64,000 nucleotides of DNA from DAOUAG01 sp034432935 (GCA_034432935.1 DAOUBD010000048.1:1-64000); one strand, 5' to 3'. Shown: positions 34,164-43,307, counted from the stretch's first letter. A program made the numbers and translations. Notes: a model not told the origin generated them from the sequence alone.

Positions 34164-35278
34164 CAGACCGCCACGAGAGCCTAACTGGCACCGCTCCCTT
34201 CCCCCTCTTCCAGCGGTATCCGCGCCTGGAGCGCACCCTGCCCCGGCGGCCTCTCTCCGGCGGGCCCAGCCCGGTAGCGCGCATGTCCCACCTGGAGAAA
34301 CGGCTGGGCAGCGGCCAGGTGTGGATCAAGAACGATGGCCTGTACGGGCGCCTGTACGGCGGGAACAAGCCGCGCAAGCTGGAGTTCATCCTAGCCGATG
34401 CGCAGGCAAAGGGAGCCAGCGTCATCATCACGGGAGGGGCCCTGGGCACCAACCATGGGTTGGCCACTGCCCTTTACGGATCCGAGATGGGGTTCCGCGT
34501 AGTCCTGCTCTTGACCTACGAGCTGCCGACGCCGGAGGCGGCGCGCAACCTCTGCTGGATGCAGGCCGCCGGGGCCGACCTTCGATACGTTGGCTCCATA
34601 CCCCAGGCCTTCGTCATGGCCCCAGTCCTTGCGCTGCGCCAGCGTATGGGCCGCCCGCGGCGGGTTCCCTACCTTCTGGGTCCGGGGGCTTCGACGCCTT
34701 TGGGTGCGCTGGGGTATGTGAACGCGGCCCTGGAGCTGGCCCAGCAGGTGTCAGAGGGGCTCCTGCCAGAGCCTGAGGCCATCTACGTGCCGCTGGGTTC
34801 CGCCGGAACGGCAGCTGGCCTTCTGTTGGGGCTGAAGATAGCGGGCCTGAGGTCCCGTCTGGTGGCGGTGGCAGTGACCCGCGCACCCACGGCCTGGGCC
34901 TTATCCGTAGCGCGCCTGGCCAACGCCTCGGCCCGGCTCCTGGAGCGCCGGGCGGGCCAAAAGGTGCCCCGCGTGAGGAGCTCCGATGTCGTGGTGGACG
35001 CCGGCTGGCTAGGCGGGGGCTTTGGCAAGCCCCTTCCGGCCGGCCAGGAGGCGATGTCGATGCTGGAAGAGACCGAGGGGCTGAAGCTGGAGCCGGTGTA
35101 CACCGCGAAGACGATGGCTGCCCTCATCGGCGCGGCCAGGCGGGGCTCGCTGCCCAAAACCGTCCTCTACTGGCATACGTATAACGCTGTGGCCAGCGCC
35201 TCCCAGTTTGGGCCGGAGGACTGCGACAAGCTGCCGCTGCCCCTGCGCCAGCTCTGCCGGGCGGCTCTGCGTGCGTAA
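34160..35278 (+). CDS. PLP-dependent enzyme, ACC deaminase/D-cysteine desulfhydrase-like
   Basis: 372 residues of the fold-type II PLP family (tryptophan synthase beta-like). The N-terminal VWIKNDGLYGRLYGGNKPRKLEF contains the PLP-binding Lys in GGNKPRK, matching the 1-aminocyclopropane-1-carboxylate deaminase/D-cysteine desulfhydrase group; GSAGTAAGLLLGLK forms the phosphate-binding loop. It probably removes ammonia (and sulfide) from a small amino acid. It starts with GTG at 34160. No functional link to its neighbours is obvious. Which substrate it uses cannot be told from these motifs. Confidence 0.8.
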   Translation: MTDRHESLTGTAPFPLFQRYPRLERTLPRRPLSGGPSPVARMSHLEKRLGSGQVWIKNDGLYGRLYGGNKPRKLEFILADAQAKGASVIITGGALGTNHGLATALYGSEMGFRVVLLLTYELPTPEAARNLCWMQAAGADLRYVGSIPQAFVMAPVLALRQRMGRPRRVPYLLGPGASTPLGALGYVNAALELAQQVSEGLLPEPEAIYVPLGSAGTAAGLLLGLKIAGLRSRLVAVAVTRAPTAWALSVARLANASARLLERRAGQKVPRVRSSDVVVDAGWLGGGFGKPLPAGQEAMSMLEETEGLKLEPVYTAKTMAALIGAARRGSLPKTVLYWHTYNAVASASQFGPEDCDKLPLPLRQLCRAALRA

Positions 35279-35322
35279 GGAAAAACCCGACTCCCCCATT
35301 CGGCCGCTGCCCGATAGCGCCA
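35279..35322 (+). promoter_or_regulatory. Degenerate composite element, copy 7
   Basis: GGAAAAACCCGAC, TCCCCCATTCGGC, then GCTGCCCGATAGCGCC. Both blocks are recognisable but with several mismatches. It lies 60 bp before the acyl-CoA dehydrogenase start. Confidence 0.3.
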
Positions 35323-35381
35323 TGGCGCGCTGCGGCCCAGACTGAACAAAGCGAAAGCCGACTGGCAGGAGGGAAGTAGGC

Positions 35382-36614
35382 GTGACCACGTACCTAGACC
35401 TGAACAAAGACCTGAGCTTCGACGAGCAGAAGGTCAAGGAGCAGGTGCACCGCTTCGGAGTCGAAGTGCTGCGCCCGGCTGCGGCCGAGTTGGACAAGAT
35501 GCCGCCCGAGGAGGTGATCGCCCCGGGCTCCGTCCTCTGGGAGGTCTTCAGGAAGGCTTACGAGCTGGGGTTCCACACCTCAGGCCTGCCCGAGGCCTTG
35601 GGGGGAGCCAACCTTTCGCCCCTGGCGCGCCACATCCATGCCGAAGAGATGGGCTGGGCCAGCGCCGACTTCGCCATCGCCCTGGGCGTGTCCCCCTTCC
35701 CCTTCTCCTTCGCCGCCATGAGCGGCAACCCTGACATAATGCGGGATGTCGTCATGCCCTTCGTCAACGACCGGGAGGGGAAGTATATCGGCTGCTGGGC
35801 CATAACCGAGCCTCAGCACGGGTCCGATAGCCTCCTCATAGGCCACCACGAGTTCGGTGAGGCCGATGTGGCCTATGACATGCGGGCGCGGGAGGACGGC
35901 GACGAGTGGGTGATAAACGGCCAGAAGTCGGCCTGGGTGTCCAACGGCACCATCGCCACCCATGCCCTGGCCTTCTTGGGGGTGGACCGGAGCAACGGGA
36001 AGGGCAGCGGCGTGGCGCTCATCCCTCTCAACCAGCCGGGTGTCACCAGGGGCAAGCCCCTCAACAAACTAGGGCAGCGAGCGCTGAACCAAGGGGAGAT
36101 CTTCCTAGACAACGTGCGCATCCCTAAGTCCTATATGCTGGTGGCCCCGGAAGGGTACCCGTTCATTATCAATTCGGTGCTGGCGGGAGCCAACGCTGGG
36201 ATGGGCGCCATCTTCACCGGGACTGCCCGCGCCGCCTTCGAGGAAGGACTGAACTACGCCCGCAACCGGGTGCAGGGCGGCAAGCGCATCTGCGAGCATC
36301 AGGCCGTGCAACTGAAGCTGATGGATATGTTCGTCAAGGTGGAGGCTGCCCGCCAGCTCTCCCGCGCGGCCATGGTCTACAACTCGACGACCATGCCCCC
36401 GGCCCTGCAATACTCCATCGCCTCCAAGGTGTTCTGCACACGGGCGGCCTTCGAGGTGGCTAGCGACGCCCTGCAACTCCACGGCGGCATCGGCCTAGCC
36501 AAGGAGATGCTCATCGAGAAGATCTTCCGCGATGCCCGCGCTGCCCTCATCGAGGACGGCACCAACGACGTGCTCTCGCTAGCAGGGGCCCGGCGGGTGA
36601 TCGATAGCTATTGA
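35382..36614 (+). CDS. Acyl-CoA dehydrogenase
   Basis: 410 residues, normal length. The FAD/substrate motif ITEPQHGSDS, the NGQKSAWVSNG strand, the HGGIGL motif and a C-terminal ALIEDGTND (the usual position of the catalytic Glu, as in YEGT of other family members) are present, so it should be an active FAD-dependent alpha,beta-dehydrogenase of acyl-CoA. GTG start at 35382 with CAGGAGGGA upstream. It stands alone, with a possible composite element upstream. Chain length or steroid specificity cannot be read off. Confidence 0.88.
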   Translation: MTTYLDLNKDLSFDEQKVKEQVHRFGVEVLRPAAAELDKMPPEEVIAPGSVLWEVFRKAYELGFHTSGLPEALGGANLSPLARHIHAEEMGWASADFAIALGVSPFPFSFAAMSGNPDIMRDVVMPFVNDREGKYIGCWAITEPQHGSDSLLIGHHEFGEADVAYDMRAREDGDEWVINGQKSAWVSNGTIATHALAFLGVDRSNGKGSGVALIPLNQPGVTRGKPLNKLGQRALNQGEIFLDNVRIPKSYMLVAPEGYPFIINSVLAGANAGMGAIFTGTARAAFEEGLNYARNRVQGGKRICEHQAVQLKLMDMFVKVEAARQLSRAAMVYNSTTMPPALQYSIASKVFCTRAAFEVASDALQLHGGIGLAKEMLIEKIFRDARAALIEDGTNDVLSLAGARRVIDSY

Positions 36615-36644
36615 AATGCCGCCGGTTTGGGGACTAGAGATGGA

Positions 36645-36671
36645 GAGCGGCGCCATCACCTGGCGCCGCTC
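36645..36671. terminator. Bidirectional terminator between convergent genes
   Basis: 11 bp perfect inverted repeat GAGCGGCGCCA/TGGCGCCGCTC with a 5 nt loop, placed between the acyl-CoA dehydrogenase stop and the YHS gene stop. Confidence 0.65.
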
Positions 36672-36692
36672 CTGTGTTCGCGACTGGGCCGC

Positions 36693-36893
36693 TTACTTCG
36701 ATGCGTACTTCTCCGGGTTGGCGTCGAACTCCTGCTTGCAACCCTGGCTGCAGAAGCCGTAGACCCGGTCGTTGTAGATGGAAGAGGCGGCCGTGTTCTG
36801 CGGGTCGAGCTGCATCCCGCAGACGGGGTCTTTTGAGGCGTCCTGGCCCAGGATGGCCTGGAGACCCTCCAGATTGAGACTAGCTGTGAACAT
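36693..36893 (-). CDS. YHS-domain protein
   Basis: 66 residues. The YHS metal-binding motif is intact: DPVCGM near residue 22, then a strand and YGFCSQGCKQEFDANPEKY. YHS domains bind metals, often copper or heavy metals, and occur in copper ATPases and copper-handling proteins. The copy here stands alone. Its upstream region holds a composite element copy (36945-36988), linking it to the respiratory genes, so a copper-handling role for NosZ or the cupredoxin is a reasonable but unproven guess. Confidence 0.85.
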   Translation of the reverse strand: MFTASLNLEGLQAILGQDASKDPVCGMQLDPQNTAASSIYNDRVYGFCSQGCKQEFDANPEKYASK

Positions 36894-36944
36894 ACTAACC
36901 TCCGAAAGAACTATTGCGACTCAAGTCTATCACAGGTGCGCCTC

Positions 36945-36988
36945 CGCCGGTCAGTAGGGTGCACTACCCATTTCGTGTAGGGATTGCC
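36945..36988 (-). promoter_or_regulatory. Composite promoter element, copy 8 (upstream of YHS gene)
   Basis: Minus strand: GGCAATCCCTAC, ACGAAAT, GGGTAGTGCA, then CCCTACTGACCGG. The first block is a strong match, the second weak. It ends about 50 bp before the start codon. Confidence 0.45.
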
Positions 36989-37050
36989 CCTACCCCATCG
37001 CCACCGCGGCTCGGGTATGCCCTGGCGACGCGGCTGGCGGGCCCCAACGG

Positions 37051-37413
37051 CTATGGCTCCTCGATGACGATGCGGTCGCCTGCCGTTGTATGAGTGCGGG
37101 CGGCGATGCCCGCCGGCAGCTCCAGGGCGCTGCGGGCCCCCTTGGCCGCGGCCAGCCGCCAGGGCTTGACGCCGGCTGCCACCTTCACTACCCGCCCCTC
37201 CCGGTCGAGGAAGATAACATCGATGGGAAAGCGCATGAACATGCAGTGGATGGACGAGCAGGGCTCCAAGAGCAGCCCCTGACCTTCCGGCAACGACCGC
37301 CGGCCCATGAGCCCCCGGAAGCGCGACCACACGCTTCGTGCCAATCGCACCTCTTGGGCGACGACGGTGCCTTTGGTCTGGTTGACGGCCCGCGGCATCT
37401 CGCCCTCAGGCAT
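37051..37413 (-). CDS. DUF192 family protein
   Basis: 120 residues. The family core is clear: SRFRGLMGRRSLPEGQGLLLEP, then SIHCMFMRFPIDVIFLD, with a C-terminal ELPAG motif. DUF192 proteins are small beta-rich proteins, often exported; here no signal peptide is visible. Function unknown. The start overlaps the end of the nitronate monooxygenase-like gene by 8 bp, and it is the last gene of the long minus-strand operon. Confidence 0.85.
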   Translation of the reverse strand: MPEGEMPRAVNQTKGTVVAQEVRLARSVWSRFRGLMGRRSLPEGQGLLLEPCSSIHCMFMRFPIDVIFLDREGRVVKVAAGVKPWRLAAAKGARSALELPAGIAARTHTTAGDRIVIEEP

Positions 37414-38518
37414 CGCCCAGGGCCGCTGACATGCGCTCCACCGTCTCTACGTACTCGCGCACCATATCGTAGATGACGTCCCGCGCCGGGCGCACGGAGG
37501 TCATGCGTCCCACGATCTGCCCTACGGGGGAGCCGGCCAAGTCTCTGGCGCCGGAGCCCTCCACATGGGCGTATCTGTAAATGCGGGCCGTCGCCTCGGC
37601 GTTTAGCATCCACTGCAGCGGCATGGGCAGCGGGCCGGGCGAATCGGGGCTGTCCCAGGCCTCGGTCCAGGCGGTGCGGAGGAGCCTGGCCGGCTTGCCC
37701 GAGAGGGACCGCGAGCGCACGGTGTCGCGCGAGCCCGCCTTGATGAGCTTTTCGATCACCACGGGGTTGGTGTCGGCCTCCCGCACGGTCAACCAGATGG
37801 AGCCCGTCCAGACGCCGTCGGCGCCCAGGGCCATGGCCGCGGCCATCTGGCGGCCGCTGCCGATGCCGCCGGCGGCCAGCACCGGCGTAGGATGGACGGC
37901 GTCCACGACCTCCGGCACCAGCACCATGGTGGTCACCTCGCCCGTGTGGCCGCCAGCCTCGTGCCCCTGGGCCACGATGATATCGGTGCCGGCCTCCTTC
38001 TGGCGGACCGCCTGGTGGGTGCTCCCCACGAGGGCAGCCACCAAGACGCCCTGGGAATGGGCCCGGTCCAGGACATCCTTGGGCGGCGTGCCCAGGGCGT
38101 TGGCCAGGAGTTTGATGGGATGGGAGAGGGCGATCTCCACGTGCTGTCGCGCCTTCTCGTGGGTCCAGCCCAGCAGGCCCTCGGGCTTCGGCTCGCCCTC
38201 GGGCAGGGGCGGCACGTTGTAGCGTTCCAATATTCCCTGCACCCATCTCTTGTGCCCTTCGGGGATCGCCTTCTCCAGAGTGGAGAGGTCCCCCTGCATG
38301 TAGGACGCCGGCATCACCACATCGACGCCGTAGGGCCTGCCCTCTACGTGCTCGTCGATCCAGCGGAGCTGGACTTCCAGCTCCTCCGGCGAGAAGGCGA
38401 GGGCGCCCAGGACGCCGAAGCCTCCCGCCTTGCTTACAGCGGCTACCACGTCGCGGCAGTGGCTGAAGGCGAAGATAGGGAACTCTATGCCGAATGTGTC
38501 ACAGATCCTCGTGCGCAT
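37406..38518 (-). CDS. Nitronate monooxygenase/2-nitropropane dioxygenase-like FMN protein
   Basis: 370 residues, TIM-barrel FMN flavoprotein of the NMO/NPD family. The N-terminal CDTFGIEFPIF, the GHEAGGHTG loop with its catalytic-type His, and AAGGIGSGRQMAAAMALGADGVW (FMN phosphate binding) are visible. Many members in catabolic operons are not true nitronate oxidases and act on CoA thioesters or enoyl groups; in this operon of acyl-CoA enzymes that is more plausible. The start is at the ATG at 38518. It overlaps DUF192 downstream. Confidence 0.83.
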   Translation of the reverse strand: MRTRICDTFGIEFPIFAFSHCRDVVAAVSKAGGFGVLGALAFSPEELEVQLRWIDEHVEGRPYGVDVVMPASYMQGDLSTLEKAIPEGHKRWVQGILERYNVPPLPEGEPKPEGLLGWTHEKARQHVEIALSHPIKLLANALGTPPKDVLDRAHSQGVLVAALVGSTHQAVRQKEAGTDIIVAQGHEAGGHTGEVTTMVLVPEVVDAVHPTPVLAAGGIGSGRQMAAAMALGADGVWTGSIWLTVREADTNPVVIEKLIKAGSRDTVRSRSLSGKPARLLRTAWTEAWDSPDSPGPLPMPLQWMLNAEATARIYRYAHVEGSGARDLAGSPVGQIVGRMTSVRPARDVIYDMVREYVETVERMSAALGDA

Positions 38519-38562
38519 GGTTTCTCTCGTTTCTAGTTACGACGGCGGCTCCAGGGCCAAGG

Positions 38563-39351
38563 CTACATGGCCGTCCAGCCGGCGTCTACGGGCAGGACGG
38601 CCCCGGTGATGCATTGGGCTTCATCGGAGGCCAAAAAGAGGGCGGCATAGGCGATGTCTTCGGGCCGGCTCAGCCGCCGCAAGGGGTGCATCTGGGCGAG
38701 AGCCTTGAGGCTCTGGTCGTTGGCGCCAGCCTTGCGGATGAGGGGCGTATCGGTCGCCGTGGGGCAGACCACGTTGGCGCGGATGTTGTCTGGCCCGTAG
38801 TCCACGGCGATCTGCCGGGTTAGGCCGACCAGGCCGGACTTGGCGGCGTTGTAGGCGGCGTGGACGGGGACGGCCACCAGACCGCCGATGGAGGCGACGC
38901 TGACGATGGCGCCGCCCCCTTGGCGCTGCATGTGGGGGATGGCGTGTTTGGCGCAGAGAAAGGCGCCCCGCAGGTTCACCATCTGCACCCTGTCCCAATC
39001 TTCAAGGCTCGTCTGGGTAGCGCCGCCCATGACCACGATGCCAGCGTTGTTGACGAGGACGTCCAACCGGCCGTATCTCTCCACCGTGGCCTCCACGGCG
39101 GCCCGCACTTCATCCTCGCTGCACAGGTCGGCATAGATGAAGGCTGCCTCGCCGCCGGCTTCCTGTATGAGCCGGGCCGTCTCGCGTCCGTTCTCCTCAT
39201 CGCGATCCACCACGGCCACCTTGGCGCCCTCCCGGGCAAAGAGCTGGGCGATGGCCCGGCCCATACCGGAGGCAGCGCCTGTAACGAAGGCCACCTTGGC
39301 AGCCAGGCGGCCCCTGGGGCCCGCCAGCGGACCTCCAACTGATGTCACCAC
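38563..39351 (-). CDS. SDR-family oxidoreductase
   Basis: 262 residues with TGAASGMG cofactor motif, NNAG, the Ser of SVASIGG and YNAAK (catalytic Tyr-x3-Lys). GTG start at 39351 with AGGAGG seven bases upstream. It lies 10 bp after the P450 gene in the same operon, so it probably oxidises the hydroxyl formed during side-chain or ring degradation. Steroid or hydroxyacyl-CoA substrates are both possible. Confidence 0.87.
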   Translation of the reverse strand: MVTSVGGPLAGPRGRLAAKVAFVTGAASGMGRAIAQLFAREGAKVAVVDRDEENGRETARLIQEAGGEAAFIYADLCSEDEVRAAVEATVERYGRLDVLVNNAGIVVMGGATQTSLEDWDRVQMVNLRGAFLCAKHAIPHMQRQGGGAIVSVASIGGLVAVPVHAAYNAAKSGLVGLTRQIAVDYGPDNIRANVVCPTATDTPLIRKAGANDQSLKALAQMHPLRRLSRPEDIAYAALFLASDEAQCITGAVLPVDAGWTAM

Positions 39352-39361
39352 TCCGCACCTC

Positions 39362-40597
39362 CTAGGCCTGTGGCGTGTAGCGCACAGGCATATGTTTGAT
39401 CCCGTTGATGAAATTGGAGCGCAGCCGCTGTACGGGGCCCGCCAGCTCCATGTCTGGTAGGCGGCGCAGCAGCTCCTCGAACATGATGCGCATCTCCAGC
39501 CGGGCCAGGTTGGCGCCCAGGCAGAAGTGCGGCCCGCCGGGGCCGAAGGCCACGTGCTCGTTGGGCGTGCGGCCCACGTCGAAGACGTCGCCGTTGGGGA
39601 AATGCTCTTCGTCCCGGTTGGCCGAGGCGTAGTAGATGACCACCTTGTCGCCCCGCCGGATCCGCTGGCCCCGCAGCTCAGTGTCCCGCGTGGCCGTGCG
39701 CCGGAAGTGGATGACGGGGGACACCCAGCGCAGCATCTCCTCCACCGCCAGGGGCAGCAGGCTGGGGTCTGCCAGGAGCCGGGCCCGCTGCTCCGGGTGC
39801 TGGATGAGGGCCAGCATGCCGCCGGCTATGGCGTTGCGGGTGGTTTCGTTGCCGGCCACCGCTAGGAGCATGAAGAAGGCATCGAACTCCGCCTCGCTGA
39901 GGGCCTCGCCGTCCACGTCCGCTCGCATGAGGACGCTTACGAGATCGTCCTGCGGGTCCCGCTTCCGCTTGGAGGCCAGCTCGTTAGCGTAGGCGTAGAG
40001 CTCTAGTGACGCCCTTCGCGCCTCCTCGATGGACCCCGAGTACTCGGGGTCGGCGTTGCCCAACATGCGGTTGCTCCAGTCGAAGACCCGGTGGCGGTCC
40101 TCCAGGGGGACTCCCATGAGCTCGACGATGACCTGGAGCGGAAGCTCAGCCGCCACGTCCGTGACGAAATCGCACTGGCCCCAGGGGGCTACGCGGTCGA
40201 TGATCCGGCCCGTTAGCTCCCGGATGTGGGGCTCCAGGCGGCGCACCATGGCGGGCGTAAACCCCTTGCTGACCAGGCGGCGGTACTTGGTGTGGCGCGG
40301 CGGGTCCTGGTTTATGAGGAGGGAGCGCATGACGGGCAGGGCGTCCTCCGGGGGGTCTTCGATGAGGGAGCCCCGCAGGGCGGAGGAGAAGGTGGCCGGG
40401 TCCATGGAGACCGTCACCACGTCGTCGTACTTGGTCACGGCCCAGAAGCCGCCGCCATCGGGCTCTGGATGCCAGTAGACGGGGGCCTCCCGGCGTAGGA
40501 GGCAGAAGGTGTCGTGGGGGACGCCCCGGGCATATACATCGGGGTCGAGGATATCGACACCGGCTAATGTGGTGGCTGTGAGTCTACCCTTAGCCAT
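39362..40597 (-). CDS. Cytochrome P450, CYP125/124/142-like
   Basis: 411 residues. The I-helix AGNETTRNAI, the ERR-type EMLRW segment and the heme loop FGPGGPHFCLGANLAR with its Cys thiolate are all present. The AGNETTRN and PHFCLGA sequences resemble the CYP125/CYP142/CYP124 group that hydroxylates the terminal carbon of sterol or methyl-branched side chains. It therefore may supply the oxygen-dependent counterpart of the molybdenum hydroxylases in this window. No ferredoxin or reductase gene is adjacent. It lies between TetR and SDR genes in the operon. Confidence 0.87.
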   Translation of the reverse strand: MAKGRLTATTLAGVDILDPDVYARGVPHDTFCLLRREAPVYWHPEPDGGGFWAVTKYDDVVTVSMDPATFSSALRGSLIEDPPEDALPVMRSLLINQDPPRHTKYRRLVSKGFTPAMVRRLEPHIRELTGRIIDRVAPWGQCDFVTDVAAELPLQVIVELMGVPLEDRHRVFDWSNRMLGNADPEYSGSIEEARRASLELYAYANELASKRKRDPQDDLVSVLMRADVDGEALSEAEFDAFFMLLAVAGNETTRNAIAGGMLALIQHPEQRARLLADPSLLPLAVEEMLRWVSPVIHFRRTATRDTELRGQRIRRGDKVVIYYASANRDEEHFPNGDVFDVGRTPNEHVAFGPGGPHFCLGANLARLEMRIMFEELLRRLPDMELAGPVQRLRSNFINGIKHMPVRYTPQA

Positions 40598-40624
40598 GGC
40601 AGGGTGCTCTTTCTAGGCCGGCTG

Positions 40625-41260
40625 CTATTTCGCCGGCTGGGATGGCGTGGCGCCCAGGAGGCGCGCCACTGCTGTCTTGACGAACTTGCGTTGCCGCTCG
40701 ATCGCTTCTGGGCTCAGGGGGTCTTCCAAGACGACGGCGTCCAGGAGGGCGGCGTTGGCGAAGTAGCCGAAGATCAGGTGGTAGAGGCCGGCCGCCAAGT
40801 GGGGGATCTGGTCGTCGGACCAGATGCGGTCGGCGCCACTGAGGGCTTGGCGTCCCTGGCTGTAGAGGGGCCGCAGCAGCCGGCGCACGGCGTTATGAAG
40901 GTAGCGGCTGTCGTCGAGGGCGGCTCGCTGGATGAGGCGGGCCAGGTGCGGGTGTTCCGAAAGGTAGTCCAGGAGCCGGTCCAGGTTGGCGGCGACCTGT
41001 TCCGCCGTGCCGGTCTCGCCCGCGCCTGGCAGCAGGGCCGCCAGATTGTCCAGCCCCCGGCTCAAGACGGCCTCATACAGGCTGCGCTTATTGCGGAAGT
41101 GGTGGTAGAGGCTGGCCTGATTCTTGAGGCTGGTTTCGGCAACGATCTCCCGCATGGACACGCCCTCGAAACCCTTCTCGGCGAAGAGCTGCTCGGCGGC
41201 GTCCAGGATGATGTCCCGGGTTGACCGGCCGCCGGCGTTCTCAGCGTTCTCCCGTGACAC
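40625..41260 (-). CDS. TetR-family transcriptional regulator
   Basis: 211 residues. The N-terminal TetR helix-turn-helix reads IILDAAEQLFAEKGFEGVSMREIV, then LYHHFRNKRSLYEAV; the rest is an all-helical ligand domain of unknown specificity. It is embedded inside the catabolic operon, so it is probably autoregulated. It is the best candidate for the repressor binding the CAAACGTTTG palindromes at 19386, 48169, 50450 and 61478, by analogy with acyl-CoA- or steroid-CoA-responsive TetR regulators. GTG start at 41260; AGGGGG upstream. Confidence 0.88.
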   Translation of the reverse strand: MSRENAENAGGRSTRDIILDAAEQLFAEKGFEGVSMREIVAETSLKNQASLYHHFRNKRSLYEAVLSRGLDNLAALLPGAGETGTAEQVAANLDRLLDYLSEHPHLARLIQRAALDDSRYLHNAVRRLLRPLYSQGRQALSGADRIWSDDQIPHLAAGLYHLIFGYFANAALLDAVVLEDPLSPEAIERQRKFVKTAVARLLGATPSQPAK

Positions 41261-41273
41261 GAAACGAGCCCCC

Positions 41274-42473
41274 TTAATATGACCTGGGCAGCCCCAGGTT
41301 CCATTCGGCTACGTAGTTCAGGATCATCTCGCGGCTGATGGGCGCGGTCTTCATGAGGCGAGCCCCGTTCCAAAGGTAGACCAGGCCGGTCTCCTCGGCG
41401 AAGCCCAGTCCCCCGTGGGTCTCGATGGCGGCGTCCACGGCCTTGATGGCCAGGTCTGCCGCCAGGAACTTGGCCATGTTGGCCAGGGTGCCAACCTCGG
41501 CTGGGTTCTGCCCTTGGTCGAAGGCCCAGGCCGACTTGTAGGTCATAAGGCGGACTGCCTCTTGCATGATCTTGGCCTCTGCCAGTGGATGGGCGATGGC
41601 CTGGTACTGGCCGATGGGCGCTCCCCGGAACACCTTGCGCTCGCGGGCGTAGTCCACGGCCCGTTTCAGAGCGAACTCCGTCATGCCAAGGCAGATGGCG
41701 GCCGCCAGGACCCGCTCTGGGTTCAGGGAGGTGAACATCGCCATGGTGCCGTTATCGGGCTGGCCCACCAGGTTCTCCGCCGGCACCTGAACGTTATCGA
41801 AGAAGAGCTGGAACTGGGTGAGGCCTTCGGTAGCGACGATGGGGATGGGAGTCTTCTGGAGGCCCGGCGATTTGGTGTCGACAAGGAACAATGAGAGGCC
41901 GAAGGACTTGGGCTTCTTCTGGGCCTCGACCTCTTCCAGGGTGGTGGTCCGGGCCACCACCAGCATGTAGTCAGCCTCATCGACCCCAGTGATGAAGACC
42001 TTCTGGCCGTTGAGGATGTAGTTGTCGCCGTCGCGGCGGGCCACCGTCTGGATCCGGAAGGTGTTGCTGCCGGCATCAGGCTCTGTGACGGCGAAGCATA
42101 GCTTCCACGAACCATCGGCGATCTTGGGCAAGAACTTGCGCTTGAGGGGCTCCGAACCGTTCTTGAGGATGCAACTGGTGTCCATCGCTGTCACCAGGAG
42201 GAGGCCGGGGTTGAAGCCGTTGGCGGTGATCTCCTCGAAGGCCAGCGTCAGGGCCAAGAGGCCCATGCCGTTGCCGCCGTACTCCTCGGGAACCAGGCAG
42301 CCTAGGAGGCCCAGTTGAGCGAAATCGTCCCATAGCTCCTGGGGGAACTTCTTGTGCACGTGGGCCATCTCCCGCACCTCGCGCCAGCGGGGGTACCACT
42401 TGGTCTGGAGCATGGTACGCACCGAGGTGCGGACCATCTGGTGCTCGTCTGAGAGGGTGAAATCTAAGGCCAC
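41274..42473 (-). CDS. Acyl-CoA dehydrogenase
   Basis: 399 residues with VTEPDAGSNT, NGQKVFITG and THGGLGFAEE motifs. The usual C-terminal catalytic Glu motif (YEGT-like) is not present; a Glu in LNPERVLAA could serve instead, as in isovaleryl-CoA dehydrogenase-type enzymes. The C-terminus NEMILNYVAE-like and GLPRSY is typical of a broad CoA-dehydrogenase group. It lies between the hydratase and TetR genes and should introduce the double bond after activation by the neighbouring ligase. Confidence 0.87.
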   Translation of the reverse strand: MALDFTLSDEHQMVRTSVRTMLQTKWYPRWREVREMAHVHKKFPQELWDDFAQLGLLGCLVPEEYGGNGMGLLALTLAFEEITANGFNPGLLLVTAMDTSCILKNGSEPLKRKFLPKIADGSWKLCFAVTEPDAGSNTFRIQTVARRDGDNYILNGQKVFITGVDEADYMLVVARTTTLEEVEAQKKPKSFGLSLFLVDTKSPGLQKTPIPIVATEGLTQFQLFFDNVQVPAENLVGQPDNGTMAMFTSLNPERVLAAAICLGMTEFALKRAVDYARERKVFRGAPIGQYQAIAHPLAEAKIMQEAVRLMTYKSAWAFDQGQNPAEVGTLANMAKFLAADLAIKAVDAAIETHGGLGFAEETGLVYLWNGARLMKTAPISREMILNYVAEWNLGLPRSY

Positions 42474-42488
42474 AACAGTCCTCGTTTC

Positions 42489-43301
42489 CTAGCGCCCCTT
42501 GAACTGGGGCGTTCGCTTCTCCTTGAAGGCGCGCGGGCCTTCTCTGGCGTCCTCGCTGGCGAAGACCTGCATGCCGATGCGGAATTCTACTTCCAGTGCT
42601 TGCTCTTCCGGCAGCCCTTCAGTCTCCTGGACCGATTGCTTGATCTTTCGGACGGCCAGCGGGCCGTTGGCGGCGATGACCTGGGCCACCTCCTGGGCGG
42701 TGGCCAGGGCTTGGCCGTCGGGCACCACCCGGCCGATGAGGCCGAAGGAGAGGGCTTCTTGGGCTGAGTAGTGGGCGCCCGTGAGCAGCATCTCCATCGC
42801 CTTGGTATATGATATCTGCCTGCGCAAGCGGACGGTGGAGCCGCCCATGGGGAAGAGCCCCCAGCGGGCCTCGGAGATGCCGAACTTGGCGCTCTCGCCG
42901 GCGATGCGTATGTCCGTGGCCTGAAGGATCTCTGTGCCGCCGGCGATGCATGAGCCCTCGACGGCGGCGATGAGAGGTTTCGTGAGGCGGTAGTTGCGCA
43001 GGAGACCCTTGAAGATGATGCCGGAGTCCTTCCGGCAGCGCTCCTCGAATTCGTCCTCCGGCGGGAGGCCGCGCACCATGCGGGAGACGAGCTTATCAAG
43101 GTCGGCGCCAGCGCAGAAGTCGCCGCCAGCGCCGGTGAGGATCACGGCCCGCACCTCGGGGTCAGCGTCGATCATCTCCCAGGCGTCGGCCATGCGGCAG
43201 ATCATCTCCGGGTTGAGGGCGTTCTTCACCTCCGGCCGGTTCATGACCAGGGTAACGACGTGTCCTTCGCGCTGCAGCAATAGGGCCGGATTATCCGCCA
43301 T
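42489..43301 (-). CDS. Enoyl-CoA hydratase/isomerase family protein
   Basis: 270 residues of the crotonase fold. The oxyanion-hole segments TGAGGDFCAGADL and EGSCIAGGTEIL are clear, and the Glu position of the second catalytic region (ISEARWGLFPMGG) is present. It should hydrate the enoyl-CoA made by the adjacent acyl-CoA dehydrogenase. The start ATG at 43301 lies 6 bp after the ligase stop. EchA19-like by context, not by proof. Confidence 0.88.
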   Translation of the reverse strand: MADNPALLLQREGHVVTLVMNRPEVKNALNPEMICRMADAWEMIDADPEVRAVILTGAGGDFCAGADLDKLVSRMVRGLPPEDEFEERCRKDSGIIFKGLLRNYRLTKPLIAAVEGSCIAGGTEILQATDIRIAGESAKFGISEARWGLFPMGGSTVRLRRQISYTKAMEMLLTGAHYSAQEALSFGLIGRVVPDGQALATAQEVAQVIAANGPLAVRKIKQSVQETEGLPEEQALEVEFRIGMQVFASEDAREGPRAFKEKRTPQFKGR

Positions 43302-43307
43302 CGTGTC

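Noticed and set aside
35279..35322. Full-strength composite element at the 35382 gene
   Set aside because: Both blocks carry several mismatches, so I list it only as a degenerate copy.
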